A DNA stretch of 64,000 nt, from the NCBI GenBank assembly GCA_945875545.1, contig CAMCKZ010000003.1, positions 16,056 to 80,055 on the forward strand, read 5' to 3'. Within the stretch, counting starts at the first letter, position 1; the number at the start of each line of letters is the position of its first letter. Of the stretch, positions 45,001 through 53,991 are shown piece after piece. The notes under the pieces are model-generated. The model searched no databases. It was not told the DNA's origin and saw only the letters and a list, made by a program, of their open reading frames with translations. This DNA is from Polyangium aurulentum (GTDB lineage Bacteria > Myxococcota_A > Polyangia > Polyangiales > Polyangiaceae). The position numbers and the translations under genes are program-made.

Positions 45001-45567
45001 GCATTTCGCTACGATTCCGCGCGCTCGCGGGCAGAACAAGCGCGCGATTCAATGCGCGAACTGCAAAACCCACGCGGCGAAGCGGCGGCCCTTCGGCTTC
45101 TCGCAATGCTCGCCATCGTCGCCGCCGACACGGTGAGTGCGCGGGGCCACGCGCTCGCCGCGAAAGAAATCTACGACCTCCTGAAAGATGCTTGGGGCCA
45201 GATCGAAACCCGTTTGCTCTTGGCCCAAGCCGACCTCCTGCGGGGGTCCTCAACGGCCCGCGGCGTCATCGACGAGGCCGACGGCTACGACCCCGAGGAG
45301 CCGGAGCCAAGGCAGCATCGGCACCTCGTTCACGCGTGGCTCGCGCATGCGGAGGGCCGGTGGAGCGATGCCGCAACCCACATCGATGGCGCGCGGGCAG
45401 CATACGGCCGCTCCAATCGCACGGGAGACGCTACCCCGCACATGTTGGCCCGTTTCGCAACCATGGTCTGGGTTGGGCCCTCGACGGCCAAAATCGACGG
45501 TTGGCGCAAGGCCCTCGAAACCGACGCTGCAACCACGGCAAGTGTGCGTCCTCCGGCTATTTCTTGA
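42055..45567 (+). CDS. Ser/Thr protein kinase fused to AAA ATPase and TPR-like region
   Basis: 1170 aa from ATG 42055. The kinase domain is about 20-290: G-loop VGRGGMGVVY, catalytic Lys in VALKRLRK, catalytic loop IIHGDLKPSNIM (HGD for HRD), and LLDMGLAW where DFG is DMG. An AAA/STAND-like ATPase follows, with P-loop GDAGVGKSR near residue 385 and WLDDLFQ as Walker B. The last ~400 residues are helical repeats of TPR type. This is a common myxobacterial signalling architecture; the signal is unknown. It is divergent from the AI-2E gene across 148 bp. Confidence 0.9.
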   Translation: MSKNSGVPSGVNAPASEIGTILAQRYEVMREVGRGGMGVVYLCRDLVTGERVALKRLRKPEGDAQTRPEETWWFQQEARAVASLDHPCVVGARDFGSLEDGSPYLAMDLLPGRSVHEWMYITHMTWPVIWFLMDQSLAGLAHAHARGIIHGDLKPSNIMLDIPTSDRAPRAFLLDMGLAWLRRTGHDPRLDGAQAPKVMVHAGAGTVGWVAPEQIRKAVTLVGPPTDLYALGCILYRILVGKEVFEGEAQEVLRAHKRAPIAEFVLPPEVPAGVDTFIRRLLAKKPWDRYEFAADARRDWWHLRPELPATWEAASLALGQEKPADREARAVRAARSLAPGLLSLRPAPMIGRRVERELLLREVTEMVEDPRAALKLFILVGDAGVGKSRVAEWLCETVHEQGLMHPLRARYGRVPSPIDGITSAVSAHYNLEGADRVVLEQSLMGRWSVDLDDNEALTWVAATAEWLRPSVPGQFEPVGPTGKRFVLDRPELRWLVARRVFERIGKDRPVLLWLDDLFQASSTTFDMLTRLRKDNPAIRLLVVATARREALLSDIDIALRMEALRADWQGEVLEMEPLDAEETNTLLRATLPLHDEATERAASSSGGNPLFALQLLHAWSGGGYLRLEKGQYRVPEEALEGRAMTTTELWDERLRAVPTEQRIGAYATASIGDDIRGVVLRPLLSALGLDPHETLLSLTRAQILIASGADRFRWPHALLQEHLSGRLTERADAPAIYRLAANALEAHPTVGSRRIMKLRVSNLLRAGDDELAASLMLKFTADSWSRSRDARAVLKDLDILSSRVSGANEAEYNHWRAEALRHAGRVIEARDAAKKALIVWERMAQTAKAAATRRLLGHISSDLGAPGQGRDDVTDAIKTFEKLGDTRGLIGAMVVLGEIDYLLGEHARARETIRDCMRKAETVGDRLVRAQGLLLLALIETAAGRHEQASRYTLDARESFESIGYRLGMAQSDVVLAHAEFRAFRYDSARSRAEQARDSMRELQNPRGEAAALRLLAMLAIVAADTVSARGHALAAKEIYDLLKDAWGQIETRLLLAQADLLRGSSTARGVIDEADGYDPEEPEPRQHRHLVHAWLAHAEGRWSDAATHIDGARAAYGRSNRTGDATPHMLARFATMVWVGPSTAKIDGWRKALETDAATTASVRPPAIS

Positions 45568-45665
45568 CGACGGGTGCGCCGGCGCGGTTTTTTTCGGGCC
45601 TCCATTTTTTCGGGCCTCCAAAGGGCTTGAAAAACGGTGAATCCTGGGCTATGGGGCGTGGGACT

Positions 45666-45827
45666 ATGTCGACCCCGCAAAATCCTGCCGTTCGCCGCAA
45701 GCAAAAGGCCCGTCGTACGAAGCAACTCGCTGCTTGGCGCGTACTCGATGCCGCCGACGCCTCGAATGCCGCAATCGCTGCATCTCCAGTCGCAGCAGCG
45801 CCCGCCGAGCAGGCGTCCCAGTCTTAG
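45666..45827 (+). CDS. Small basic protein
   Basis: 53 aa. The first 30 residues are strongly basic (RRKQKARRTKQLAAWR); the rest is Ala-rich. The pattern resembles short conserved hypothetical proteins in related bacteria (from memory, not checked). Its own terminator lies downstream. Possible nucleic-acid binding is inferred only from charge. Confidence 0.6.
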   Translation: MSTPQNPAVRRKQKARRTKQLAAWRVLDAADASNAAIAASPVAAAPAEQASQS

Positions 45828-45918
45828 ACGGCGTAAACGGCCTAAACCGCCGAGCCTTTTGGCCTAGGTGGGCTAGGTTTTTTAGCGTGAGCGTTTCTCC
45901 CAGAGAAATGACTCAATA

Positions 45919-45950
45919 AAGCGACGAGCGCAGGTTCGTCGCTTTTTTTT
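45919..45950 (+). terminator. Strong Rho-independent terminator
   Basis: AAGCGACGA pairs perfectly with TCGTCGCTT around GCGCAGGT and runs into eight T. It closes the kinase/small-protein side. The minus-strand read (TCGTCGCTTTATT) may also serve the cysteine desulfurase. Confidence 0.92.
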
Positions 45951-45974
45951 GTGGCCCCATTTCCTAGCGTCGAT

Positions 45975-47099
45975 CTACCGCCGCGGCCGACCAGCGATAC
46001 GAGAAATAGCCTGCAACGCGCCGTCAACAATACGGTCCGTCGTGCCCGGGCCTAGGCTCATACGAATACTGCTCTTGGCGCGCGCCACACTGTGCATCGC
46101 CGCGATCACGGGGGAAGGCTCCAGCGTCCCCGCGCTGCAGGCGCTTCCGCTCGATACCGCGACGCCTTCCACGTCAAGGGCCACGACGAGTTCCGCGCCG
46201 TCGAGCCCCGCGACCGCCACGTTGCTCACGTGCGCGAGGCGCAGCGCCGGATCCCCGTTGACCTCACTGCCCGGAAACGCCGACAGCACGTGGGCCTCCA
46301 GTCGGTCGCGCGACGCTCGCTGGGCTGCGAACCCCGCACGGCATCGATGGCGCTCTTGGAGAGCCGCCAGGAAGCCCGCGGCGGCCATCGGATCGAGTGT
46401 GCCGGGCCGCAGTCCCTTCTCTTGAGCGCCGCCCAAAAGCACCGGGTGAAGGCGATGACCGCAGGAGCTCACCACGGCACCAATACCCTTGGGCCCTTGG
46501 AATTTGTGCGCTGCCAGCGTTCGCGTTGTTCCGAGTAACGGAACTTCCATACGACCAAAAGCCTGCACCGCATCCACGTGAATGGGCACCCCGGCATGCA
46601 TGCACTCTGCATGCATTTCTTGCACCGGCTGCACCACGCCCGTCTCCTGGTTCACCGCTTGCAACGTCACGAGGCGCACGCCCCCGCGCCGGAGCACCTC
46701 GCGCACGTTGCCCACATCAATGAGGCCCGCGGCGCTGACGGGCGCCCAGTGGACCTGCGCGCGCCCTTCGCGTTCGAGCGCCTCGGCGACGCGGGTGACC
46801 GACGGGTGTTCCAATCGGCTCGTGATGAGCACCCCGCGCGCCTCAACAAATGGGGAACGAATCGCGATGTTGTTCGCCTCGGTGCCGCTTCCGGTGAAGA
46901 GCACATCTTGCGGCGCAGCCTCCATGACTTGCGCAATTTTTTCCCGCAAATCTTCAAGGATTCGTCGCGCCAAACGCCCGGCGCGGTGCACGCTCGACGG
47001 GTTCGCCCCGGCCCTTTGACTGGCCGCGACCATCGCCGCAAGCACGCCCTCCCCGAGCGGCGTTGTGGCGTTCCAATCAAGGTACGCGAAATCATCCAT
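45975..47099 (-). CDS. Cysteine desulfurase
   Basis: 374 aa starting [14 protein letters not shown] (ATG 47097-47099). The PLP Lys lies in LAAHKFQGPKGIGAV; the catalytic Cys loop is SSGSACSAG; TGSGTEANN is the PLP-phosphate region. Fold-type I enzyme of the IscS/NifS class, giving persulfide sulfur for Fe-S or thio-modification. No iscU or mnmA is adjacent, so the acceptor is unknown. It overlaps the end of the sensor-kinase gene by 8 bp. Confidence 0.92.
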   Translation of the reverse strand: MDDFAYLDWNATTPLGEGVLAAMVAASQRAGANPSSVHRAGRLARRILEDLREKIAQVMEAAPQDVLFTGSGTEANNIAIRSPFVEARGVLITSRLEHPSVTRVAEALEREGRAQVHWAPVSAAGLIDVGNVREVLRRGGVRLVTLQAVNQETGVVQPVQEMHAECMHAGVPIHVDAVQAFGRMEVPLLGTTRTLAAHKFQGPKGIGAVVSSCGHRLHPVLLGGAQEKGLRPGTLDPMAAAGFLAALQERHRCRAGFAAQRASRDRLEAHVLSAFPGSEVNGDPALRLAHVSNVAVAGLDGAELVVALDVEGVAVSSGSACSAGTLEPSPVIAAMHSVARAKSSIRMSLGPGTTDRIVDGALQAISRIAGRPRR

Positions 47100-48315
47100 G
47101 GGCGAGGCGCGACGCGAACGTGGCAGCTTTTGGAATGGTGACGACGAAAACGGCACCGGCGAAAGACACGCCGCCGATGATGGCACCGCGCGAGATTCGG
47201 ATCGTGCCGCCGTGACCCTCGACTACTTTTTTCGCGATGGCGAGGCCCACGCCGACGCCTCCGTGAGTCCGCGTCGCGCTGCCATCGCCTTGCACAAAGG
47301 GCTCAAATATTTGCGTGTACTTTGCCTCATCGACGCCCTGCCCCTCATCGGCCACCGACACTTCAAAAGTCTCGTCCACGGCGCGAACGCAGATGCCAAC
47401 ACGGCCCGACTCTTTGGTAAATTTCACTGCATTTTCAATGATTTGAATCATCGCCCGATGCAGGCGGTCCGGGTCGCCTAGGGCTCCGAGTGGTCCCCGA
47501 GAAAGCTCCTCGACGAGGGTCACGCCCTTGTCCGAGAACGCGCCCTGCAGCACCGAGGTGGAGCGCTTCACGACCTCGAGAATGTCGTAGTCGCGATGGT
47601 GAAGGCGCATGCGGCCCGTCTCGATGGCGGTGATGTCCGTGAGGTTGTCGAGGGTTGTGCGGAGGCGCCGAACGCAATCATCCATTGCGCGAAGGGCTTT
47701 TTTTTGGGGCTTGTCGAGGGGACCGAGGTCGTCGTCCAAGAGCATGCGCAGGTAGCCAACGATGGGTGTCATGGGGGTCGCGAGTTCGTGCGACATGTTT
47801 CGGTAGAACTCGGTGCGCAAGCGATCGAGTTCGCGCAAGCGAGAATTCATGCGCTCAAGTTCTTCGACCTTCGCCTCGAGCCGCGCCACAATGCGCCCAC
47901 CCTGGGAACGAAGCACGGCCTCCGTTGTGTCGACCGTCGAGGTGATTCTCTCGCGAAAACCTCCAAGGTATTCAATCACTTGCGACGCAAAACGGCGCGC
48001 ATCAATCGGCTTCGAAAGAAAACCCGTGCAGCCTACAGCCATGCTCGTATCGCGGTCGCCCTCCGCGGTGATCGCGATGATCGGCGTTTCTTTTAGACTG
48101 GGTTCCGCGCGCAGGCGAAGCGTCACTTCGTAGCCATCGAGGCCGGGAAGATTGATGTCCACGAGCACCAGATCCGGGCGCTCGGAAATGGCAAGGCGCA
48201 CGCCCTCAAGGCCGTCGACGGCGTCGATCACCTCAAGGCCCTCGGCCGCAAGAAGTTTGCGCACGAGCAGCCGGTTTGACGAATCGTCTTCGATATGGAG
48301 AATGCGCGAAGGCAT
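47092..48315 (-). CDS. Hybrid: N-terminal receiver domain, C-terminal histidine kinase
   Basis: 407 aa. The REC domain is residues 1-120 (IEDDSSNR, phospho-acceptor Asp in [20 protein letters not shown]). A coiled-coil stretch follows, then HisKA with [19 protein letters not shown], and HATPase with [21 protein letters not shown] and [18 protein letters not shown]. There is no membrane segment, so it is cytoplasmic. The REC-first order suggests it is controlled by an upstream kinase. The conserved H-box position has SHELATP rather than SHELRTP. Confidence 0.93.
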   Translation of the reverse strand: MPSRILHIEDDSSNRLLVRKLLAAEGLEVIDAVDGLEGVRLAISERPDLVLVDINLPGLDGYEVTLRLRAEPSLKETPIIAITAEGDRDTSMAVGCTGFLSKPIDARRFASQVIEYLGGFRERITSTVDTTEAVLRSQGGRIVARLEAKVEELERMNSRLRELDRLRTEFYRNMSHELATPMTPIVGYLRMLLDDDLGPLDKPQKKALRAMDDCVRRLRTTLDNLTDITAIETGRMRLHHRDYDILEVVKRSTSVLQGAFSDKGVTLVEELSRGPLGALGDPDRLHRAMIQIIENAVKFTKESGRVGICVRAVDETFEVSVADEGQGVDEAKYTQIFEPFVQGDGSATRTHGGVGVGLAIAKKVVEGHGGTIRISRGAIIGGVSFAGAVFVVTIPKAATFASRLAHG

Positions 48316-48487
48316 CCGGCGATCCTACCGCTTTTTATGGGTTCCGGCCTCAACGCGGGCTGCCGATGCGAATGCATTCGAGGCGCTCGTCCGCAAGGCC
48401 GCAAGGGCGCGCTCCGGGAAAACGGCTGAGAAGATCCGTGAAACAGTGTCTTGCCAGCGCCTCAGCAACGACTACGGTGCAGCGCCC

Positions 48488-48949
48488 ATGAACAAGGGTC
48501 TCTTCGTCCTCCTCGCTCCGTTGCTCGTCGCCGGCTGCTCCAAACTCACCGCACCCCCAAGCGGCGATCCACCGCGCGATGCGCACACGGTTCGGCCCAC
48601 GGTCGCCGCTGAAAAAGCGCCCTCAAAGCTCGAGGTCACCGAACTTGTGGTGGGCACCGGCGCGGAGGCGAAGGCGAACGACAAAGTCCGTGTACATTAC
48701 ACGGGTACACTTCTCGATGGGTCGAAGTTTGACAGCTCACGGGATCGCGCCGAACCGTTCAGCTTTCGCCTCGGCGTTGGCCAGGTGATCAAGGGCTGGG
48801 ACCAGGGCGTGGCGGGCATGAAAGTCGGCGGCCGCCGCAAGCTCGTGATTCCGCCCGAGCTCGGGTACGGAGACCGGGGTGCGGGCGAGAAAATTCCGCC
48901 GAAATCAACACTGCTCTTCGACGTCGAGCTTCTCGGCATCGACCCGTGA
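48488..48949 (+). CDS. FKBP-type peptidyl-prolyl isomerase lipoprotein
   Basis: 153 aa. Signal with lipobox LVAGC. The FKBP domain covers residues 50-152: [63 protein letters not shown]. Folding catalyst tethered to a membrane in the periplasm. Its stop overlaps the lnt start as GTGA, so this lipoprotein is made together with the enzyme that finishes lipoprotein acylation. Confidence 0.93.
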   Translation: MNKGLFVLLAPLLVAGCSKLTAPPSGDPPRDAHTVRPTVAAEKAPSKLEVTELVVGTGAEAKANDKVRVHYTGTLLDGSKFDSSRDRAEPFSFRLGVGQVIKGWDQGVAGMKVGGRRKLVIPPELGYGDRGAGEKIPPKSTLLFDVELLGIDP

Positions 48950-50505
48950 CTGGCCTCGCGAAGCCGACCAACGCCTGTTCAAGGCCCGTGGCCTACGGGC
49001 TCGCGGTCCTCTCGGGTGTGCTGATTTTTCTCGGCTTCGCAGGTTTCGACATTTGGCCCTTGGCCTTCGTCGCGTGGGTGCCGCTGCTCCTGGCAGTGCG
49101 AGGGCAAACACCAGGGTTTTCCCTCAAGTTAGGCCTCTTGACAGGCCTCGTGCTCGACGTCGGCGGCTTCTACTGGCTTCAGACAATGCTCACGACCTTC
49201 AGCGGTTTTCCGCCGGTGGCCTGCGCATTTTTCACCGTCATTCTCTGCGGGTACCAGGGCGGGCGCGCGGGCCTCTTTGCTTGGCTGCTCTCCCGCAGCG
49301 AGGGCCGCGGTTGGCCGTTCGCACCCCTCGTCTTCGTCGCATTTGCCGCCTCCGAAACCCTGTACCCCGTGCTTTTTCCCTGGTTTCTCGCGGGCAGCGT
49401 GCACATGCTACCCGTCGTGTTGCAAGTGGCCGAACTCGGCGGACCGATGCTCGTCAGCCTCGTCGTCCTGGCCCCCAGCGTGGCCCTTGCAGAAGCGATA
49501 CATGCATTCCGCAACCATCGTTCGATGCCCCTCGCTCCCATCTTGGGGGCTCTGTCGCTCACGATTTTTTCGCTCGCGTACGGGGCCATTCGCCTCCCGC
49601 AAGTTCGAAATACGATGGCCGCCTCCGAGCCCTTCAAACTCGGTGTTGTGCAGGGAAATCTCGGCTTGATGCAGAAACGCGAAGACCCCGCCGAGGGGCT
49701 TCGTCGCCATCGGCGTCTCACGCGCGAACTGGTCGACGAGGGTGCCGATCTGGTCATCTGGAGCGAGTCGTCGATTACGTTTCCTCTGCCTGTCGACGCC
49801 GCGCCGCGCATTCTTCAAGAGCGCATGGTGGGGGGCCTCGGAGTGCCCATCGTTTCGGGTGCCGTTCTTTACGAACGGGCCAAGACCGCGACCACGCGCG
49901 AACGGTGGTTCAACGTCGCCGTGAGCACCGATGAAAACGGAAAACTCACGGGCCGCTTCGACAAAACCTACCTCCTCGCGTTTGGCGAATACTTGCCATT
50001 TGGTGAGCTATTTCCCACGCTTTATGACATCTCCCCCAATACCGGTCACTTCTCGGCGGGCACGTCGCTTGCGCCCCTCCGCGTGGTCGTGAAGGGCAAA
50101 GAGCGCAGCCTCACGGCCCTCATTTGTTACGAAGACATACTTCCAGGTTTTGCCCGCGATGCAGTCAAAGAGGGCGAGCCGGAACTCATCGTGAACCTGA
50201 CGAACGATGCCTGGTTCGGCGACACCACGGAGCCTTGGGAGCATTTGGCGCTGGCGAAACTTCGCGCCGTCGAACACCGGCGCTACCTCGTGCGCGCGAC
50301 CAACAGCGGGGTCTCGGCCATCGTCGATCCTACAGGGGCTGTTGTTGGTCATACGAAAACGTACGAAGCTGCAAAATTGCTAGCAGAAGCGCGTTTCATG
50401 AAAGCGCATACGCCGTTCGAGGCCCTCGGGCTTGTGCCTTGGTACCTCGTTTCGTGCGCGGCGCTGGTCTTCGCATTTCTACGACGGCGGCCCGCGGCGT
50501 CTTAA
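48946..50505 (+). CDS. lnt: Apolipoprotein N-acyltransferase
   Basis: 519 aa. N-terminal TM helices are about residues 15-200, followed by a nitrilase domain: Glu in LVIWSESSI, Lys in [18 protein letters not shown], Cys in [18 protein letters not shown] and [23 protein letters not shown] are further signatures. It N-acylates the lipid-modified Cys of lipoproteins in the inner membrane. GTG start, coupled to the FKBP gene. Confidence 0.96.
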   Translation: MTGLAKPTNACSRPVAYGLAVLSGVLIFLGFAGFDIWPLAFVAWVPLLLAVRGQTPGFSLKLGLLTGLVLDVGGFYWLQTMLTTFSGFPPVACAFFTVILCGYQGGRAGLFAWLLSRSEGRGWPFAPLVFVAFAASETLYPVLFPWFLAGSVHMLPVVLQVAELGGPMLVSLVVLAPSVALAEAIHAFRNHRSMPLAPILGALSLTIFSLAYGAIRLPQVRNTMAASEPFKLGVVQGNLGLMQKREDPAEGLRRHRRLTRELVDEGADLVIWSESSITFPLPVDAAPRILQERMVGGLGVPIVSGAVLYERAKTATTRERWFNVAVSTDENGKLTGRFDKTYLLAFGEYLPFGELFPTLYDISPNTGHFSAGTSLAPLRVVVKGKERSLTALICYEDILPGFARDAVKEGEPELIVNLTNDAWFGDTTEPWEHLALAKLRAVEHRRYLVRATNSGVSAIVDPTGAVVGHTKTYEAAKLLAEARFMKAHTPFEALGLVPWYLVSCAALVFAFLRRRPAAS

Positions 50506-50649
50506 GTCCACGGCGGGCGGTGACAGACCGATGCGGCGTGCGCGACGAGAAATCCGCGCAGTCTTCTTGGCCCTCACGAAGCACTTACGGCACCTCATGG
50601 TTAAGCCGTTATCGAACCACTCCACGAAGCGGCGCACTTTGGAGGACCC

Positions 50650-52098
50650 ATGGCCGCGATGCATGAAACCTGTAGTATTTGCAGCAAACCATTTGACGTT
50701 CAGTTCCGTTATCAAATGGAAGAACGCGACGGCGGCTTCAACTTTTACTGCTCCGCGGTGTGCCAGCAAAAGGCGGTTCGAGGCGAGGGTTCCGGCGGCG
50801 CAACGTGCTCCGGATGCGCGAAGCGGTTCGTCGTCGAACTCGTCTCGCAAGTGGTTCGCACCGCGGCCGGTCGCAGCTACGCGTGCAGTGAGGCGTGCCG
50901 CGATCAGATTCACGCGGAAGAACGCGGCGGAAAACTCGGCAACTTGGTCCCAATTCCGGCGGCCCAACTTTCGTGCGATGTGCTCCCCGCGGCCACCCTC
51001 GGTCCCGCAACGCGTTTGGTGGCCCCCGCGACACCGGTAAATCGGCCACCGGCGGCCCGCCACTCCCCCTTCCTGCCGTCTTCGACCCCATCGGCACCTG
51101 CTCCCCGGCTCGCGCCCCCCGCGCGCCTGGGCGGCCCGAGCGGCGTCGCGAAACACGCCGATGGCGCACCCCCATCGACGCGGGCCACGGGCGGCATGAC
51201 ATTCTCGCTCTCGGGCACGCTTTCCGACAGCGGAAACAACGCCGCCGTCGACGTGCCAAAAATGCTCGCGTGGTCACAAAGCGAGCAAAAACCCATCAAT
51301 GGTCCGCGTCGCCTTGCGATTTTTAACCACAAAGGCGGCACCGGCAAGACCACGACCACCGTGAGTCTCGCAGCGGGTTTCGCCCAACGTGGGTACCGCG
51401 TTTTGGTGGTCGACACCGATTCCCAGGGCAACGTGTCCGCGTCTCTCGCGGTGAAGGCCGAGAAGAGTCTTTACCACGTCCTCGTCATGGGTCTTCGGCC
51501 GACAGACGCCGCCGTGCCCGTGCGCCCCAACCTCGATTTGATCCCGTCGAACGAGACTTTGGCCGCCGCCGAACTGTATTTGGCGGGCCGCCAAAATCGT
51601 GATCGCGTCTTGCGCGATCGCCTTCAATCGGTCGCCGACGGCTACGACATTATTCTCATCGACTGCAGCCCGAGCCTCTCGCTCATGAACCAAAATGCCC
51701 TGGCCTTCGCCGACGGCATCGTGGTTCCCGTGGCCTGCGATTACTTGTCGCTCATCGGCGTGCGTCAGGTGCTCAAAACCGTGAAAAACGTCAACACGCT
51801 GCTGCACCACCCCGTGCACATTCACGCGGTTCTTCCCACGTTTTACGATGCCCGAGCACGAATCTGCCGCGACGCGGTGGAGACCATGACGCAGCACTTC
51901 GGAGCCCGCTGCCTCGCACCCATTCGCATGGCGACCAAGGTCAAAGAGGCGCCGGCGCAGGGTCGAACCATCTTCGAATACGCCCCGGAATCAACCGCCG
52001 CCGAAGACTACGCGCGCACCGTCGAGACGCTCATCAGCGGAGCCCATCTTGCCACGGCGACAGACACTAGAATCTTGGCCCGCGCGGCCAAGGGCTGA
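50650..52098 (+). CDS. ParA-type ATPase with N-terminal double zinc ribbon
   Basis: 482 aa. Residues 1-90 contain two zinc-ribbon-like units: [10 protein letters not shown]...[11 protein letters not shown] and [10 protein letters not shown]...[12 protein letters not shown] Pro/Ala-rich linker covers residues 95-205. The ParA ATPase follows: deviant Walker [16 protein letters not shown], Walker A' VVDTDSQGN, Walker [12 protein letters not shown]. ParA-type ATPases position DNA or protein cargo. A ribbon-helix-helix gene follows by 23 bp. No parB, gidA or other chromosome-origin marker is nearby, so this is probably not the chromosomal Par system. Confidence 0.88.
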   Translation: MAAMHETCSICSKPFDVQFRYQMEERDGGFNFYCSAVCQQKAVRGEGSGGATCSGCAKRFVVELVSQVVRTAAGRSYACSEACRDQIHAEERGGKLGNLVPIPAAQLSCDVLPAATLGPATRLVAPATPVNRPPAARHSPFLPSSTPSAPAPRLAPPARLGGPSGVAKHADGAPPSTRATGGMTFSLSGTLSDSGNNAAVDVPKMLAWSQSEQKPINGPRRLAIFNHKGGTGKTTTTVSLAAGFAQRGYRVLVVDTDSQGNVSASLAVKAEKSLYHVLVMGLRPTDAAVPVRPNLDLIPSNETLAAAELYLAGRQNRDRVLRDRLQSVADGYDIILIDCSPSLSLMNQNALAFADGIVVPVACDYLSLIGVRQVLKTVKNVNTLLHHPVHIHAVLPTFYDARARICRDAVETMTQHFGARCLAPIRMATKVKEAPAQGRTIFEYAPESTAAEDYARTVETLISGAHLATATDTRILARAAKG

Positions 52099-52121
52099 CA
52101 CCCTGACCACCTGAGGACGCC

Positions 52122-52424
52122 ATGGCCATTCACGACGAAAGCTACCCCACGAGCTCCTTCTTCGAACACCGAAGTTCCGCGGTCGCGGAGGCGGGAATTG
52201 AAGAGCGATTTTATGCCGGTGCCAAGCGCACCAGCAAACCGCCAACGGAGAAGCCTGCACACTACAAAGTGATCTGCATCTCCCTGTACACCCAGGATCT
52301 TGAGCGACTCGACCTCATGGTCGACACGCTAAAGGATCGCGGGTTTACGAAGGCCAATCGGTCCGCACTGATTCGTGCGGCCCTTGATCAGGTGGACCTC
52401 TCCAAGGTTCCGAGAGGCATCTGA
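52122..52424 (+). CDS. Ribbon-helix-helix protein, probable ParA partner
   Basis: 100 aa. Residues 1-45 are a polar tail. Residues 47-95 are a CopG/MetJ-type RHH: strand VICISLYTQDLERL, helix DLMVDTLKDRG, then KANRSALIRAALDQV. RHH proteins such as ParG partner ParA in plasmid segregation. Here it is 23 bp after the ParA gene. Its 3' end overlaps the opposite-strand DUF362 gene by 37 bp. Confidence 0.82.
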   Translation: MAIHDESYPTSSFFEHRSSAVAEAGIEERFYAGAKRTSKPPTEKPAHYKVICISLYTQDLERLDLMVDTLKDRGFTKANRSALIRAALDQVDLSKVPRGI

Positions 52425-53899
52425 GACGCGTCTCCGCGGCCGTCAAAACTGAGGGCGTTGTAGGGTCTGCCAAAGAGCCGCGCGATCGCGTTTCGCGTCC
52501 GCGTCGATAGGTAGGCGCTGGTGAACCGAAAAATCTCGTTCGGATCGAAATACGGATTTTTCAGACCGCCGAGCCTGACGAGCGCCAACACGTGTTCGGC
52601 CACGGACACGGGGCAGCCCGTCACGCGTACAACGTCTTCTTTGCGGGCCTTCCAAAGGAGCGTTTCCATGGAAATCATCTTGGAAAAGATGTCTGGTTGC
52701 TTGGCTTCCAGCGGGTTTTTCTGGGACCTATCCACGTATGTGCTTGCAATCTGCACGTTTCGCCCGTGGATGTCTCCCTGCCAGGTGGCGCAGTCGCCGA
52801 TAAAGATAACGCGCTCTCCATCTTTGGCCGGGATGGGGCCTTTGTAGGCGCCGAACACGACGTGGACCGGGGGCATTTTTTGGTCCGTGGCGTCATCGTA
52901 CATGCGCAAGATTTCGATCGCCTCTTCGATGGAACCGGGGCAGCCGCCCCAGCAGTACTCGTGACCGCCGTCGGCGGGGGGCGGGCCGGCGTAGGCGCGG
53001 ATGTTCGACCCTTGAAAGTAGTCTTCGACGCGAATGAGCCCCTTCTCAAAGCCCACGGCGCGCTTTTGCGCGTCGGCGAGGGAGACGTCGCCGATAATCT
53101 CAATTTCCTGGAGATTCACAGGGCCAAAGCCGCTCTCGAAGGCCAAGCGAAGGTGCTCGACGGTCATGGGATCGAGGCCAAGAATCGCGCAGCACACGGA
53201 GTCAACGGCCAGCTGGTTGTCGCCGAGAATGACCATGCCCAAATGGAACGGTTTGGGCGTGAGCATGCGGCCCTCGCCGGCGGTGATAGCGTCGATGGCG
53301 ACGAGGCGCGGCTGGAGCACAAACTGAAGGTCGCGCACCTTTTCGTGGAGCCGGTGATCGTGGTCAATCAGACGATGGCGGTCGTCTTGAATCCCGATGT
53401 AGTTCTTCATGGAGAAGGTCACGGTCGTCCACGGGTGCGCCTTGAACTTGGGGCAGTTCACGAAAAAATCGGCCCGAGCAACGGGCTCAGGAATGTAAAT
53501 AGAGTCCCGCAAACGTCCGGGATGATTCAGTTTTATCTCGACCTGAGAGGCCTCATCGAAGTGGTGCACCTTGAGGCCCAAACGCTCCGCCACCGGGTAG
53601 TAGCCGGCGCCGTGAAAAGCGTAACGGGTGGGCATCGTGATGCCGCTGCGCTCACCGAGAGCCAGCTCGGTCATCGCGCCCGTTGCGCGATCTTTCAGCG
53701 CGAGAAAAACCCCTTCGAGAAATTCGCTGCGGGTGAACGCATGGGGAAAATAATGCCCCGACGCAACGCAGTTGGGCTTCACGAGCGTGCGACCATGGGG
53801 GCGCAGGTCGAGAGTCTCGAGCGCGTCGCGAACGATGCCGCGAATCATGGGAACGTCGTAGGTTGGGCAGGCCCGAAGAATCACCGTGGGACGTTTCAT
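52388..53899 (-). CDS. DUF362 protein, long form
   Basis: 503 aa. The DUF362 core is visible in VKPNCVASGHYFPH, FFVNCPKFKAHPWTTVTFSMKNYIG and LVAIDAITAGEGRM. A further domain contains HEYCWGGCPGSIEEAIEIL and later FIGDCATWQGDIHGR, with Cys residues that could hold a cluster. There is no signal peptide, unlike the DUF362 copy at 25.3 kb. Enzymatic role unknown. It is divergent from the thioredoxin/peroxidase gene. Confidence 0.85.
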   Translation of the reverse strand: MKRPTVILRACPTYDVPMIRGIVRDALETLDLRPHGRTLVKPNCVASGHYFPHAFTRSEFLEGVFLALKDRATGAMTELALGERSGITMPTRYAFHGAGYYPVAERLGLKVHHFDEASQVEIKLNHPGRLRDSIYIPEPVARADFFVNCPKFKAHPWTTVTFSMKNYIGIQDDRHRLIDHDHRLHEKVRDLQFVLQPRLVAIDAITAGEGRMLTPKPFHLGMVILGDNQLAVDSVCCAILGLDPMTVEHLRLAFESGFGPVNLQEIEIIGDVSLADAQKRAVGFEKGLIRVEDYFQGSNIRAYAGPPPADGGHEYCWGGCPGSIEEAIEILRMYDDATDQKMPPVHVVFGAYKGPIPAKDGERVIFIGDCATWQGDIHGRNVQIASTYVDRSQKNPLEAKQPDIFSKMISMETLLWKARKEDVVRVTGCPVSVAEHVLALVRLGGLKNPYFDPNEIFRFTSAYLSTRTRNAIARLFGRPYNALSFDGRGDASQMPLGTLERST

Positions 53900-53991
53900 G
53901 GCTCGAGGTTAGTCGCAATGCGCAGAGAATCCGCTACCCATTGCGAGAAAACGTGGAATCGCGAAATCGTCTGGTAAGCACGTCCACCACC

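Noticed and set aside
44799..45827. Plus-strand frame overlapping the end of the kinase
   Set aside because: Only its last 53 codons (from 45666) look real and are annotated separately; the rest is an out-of-frame shadow of the kinase.
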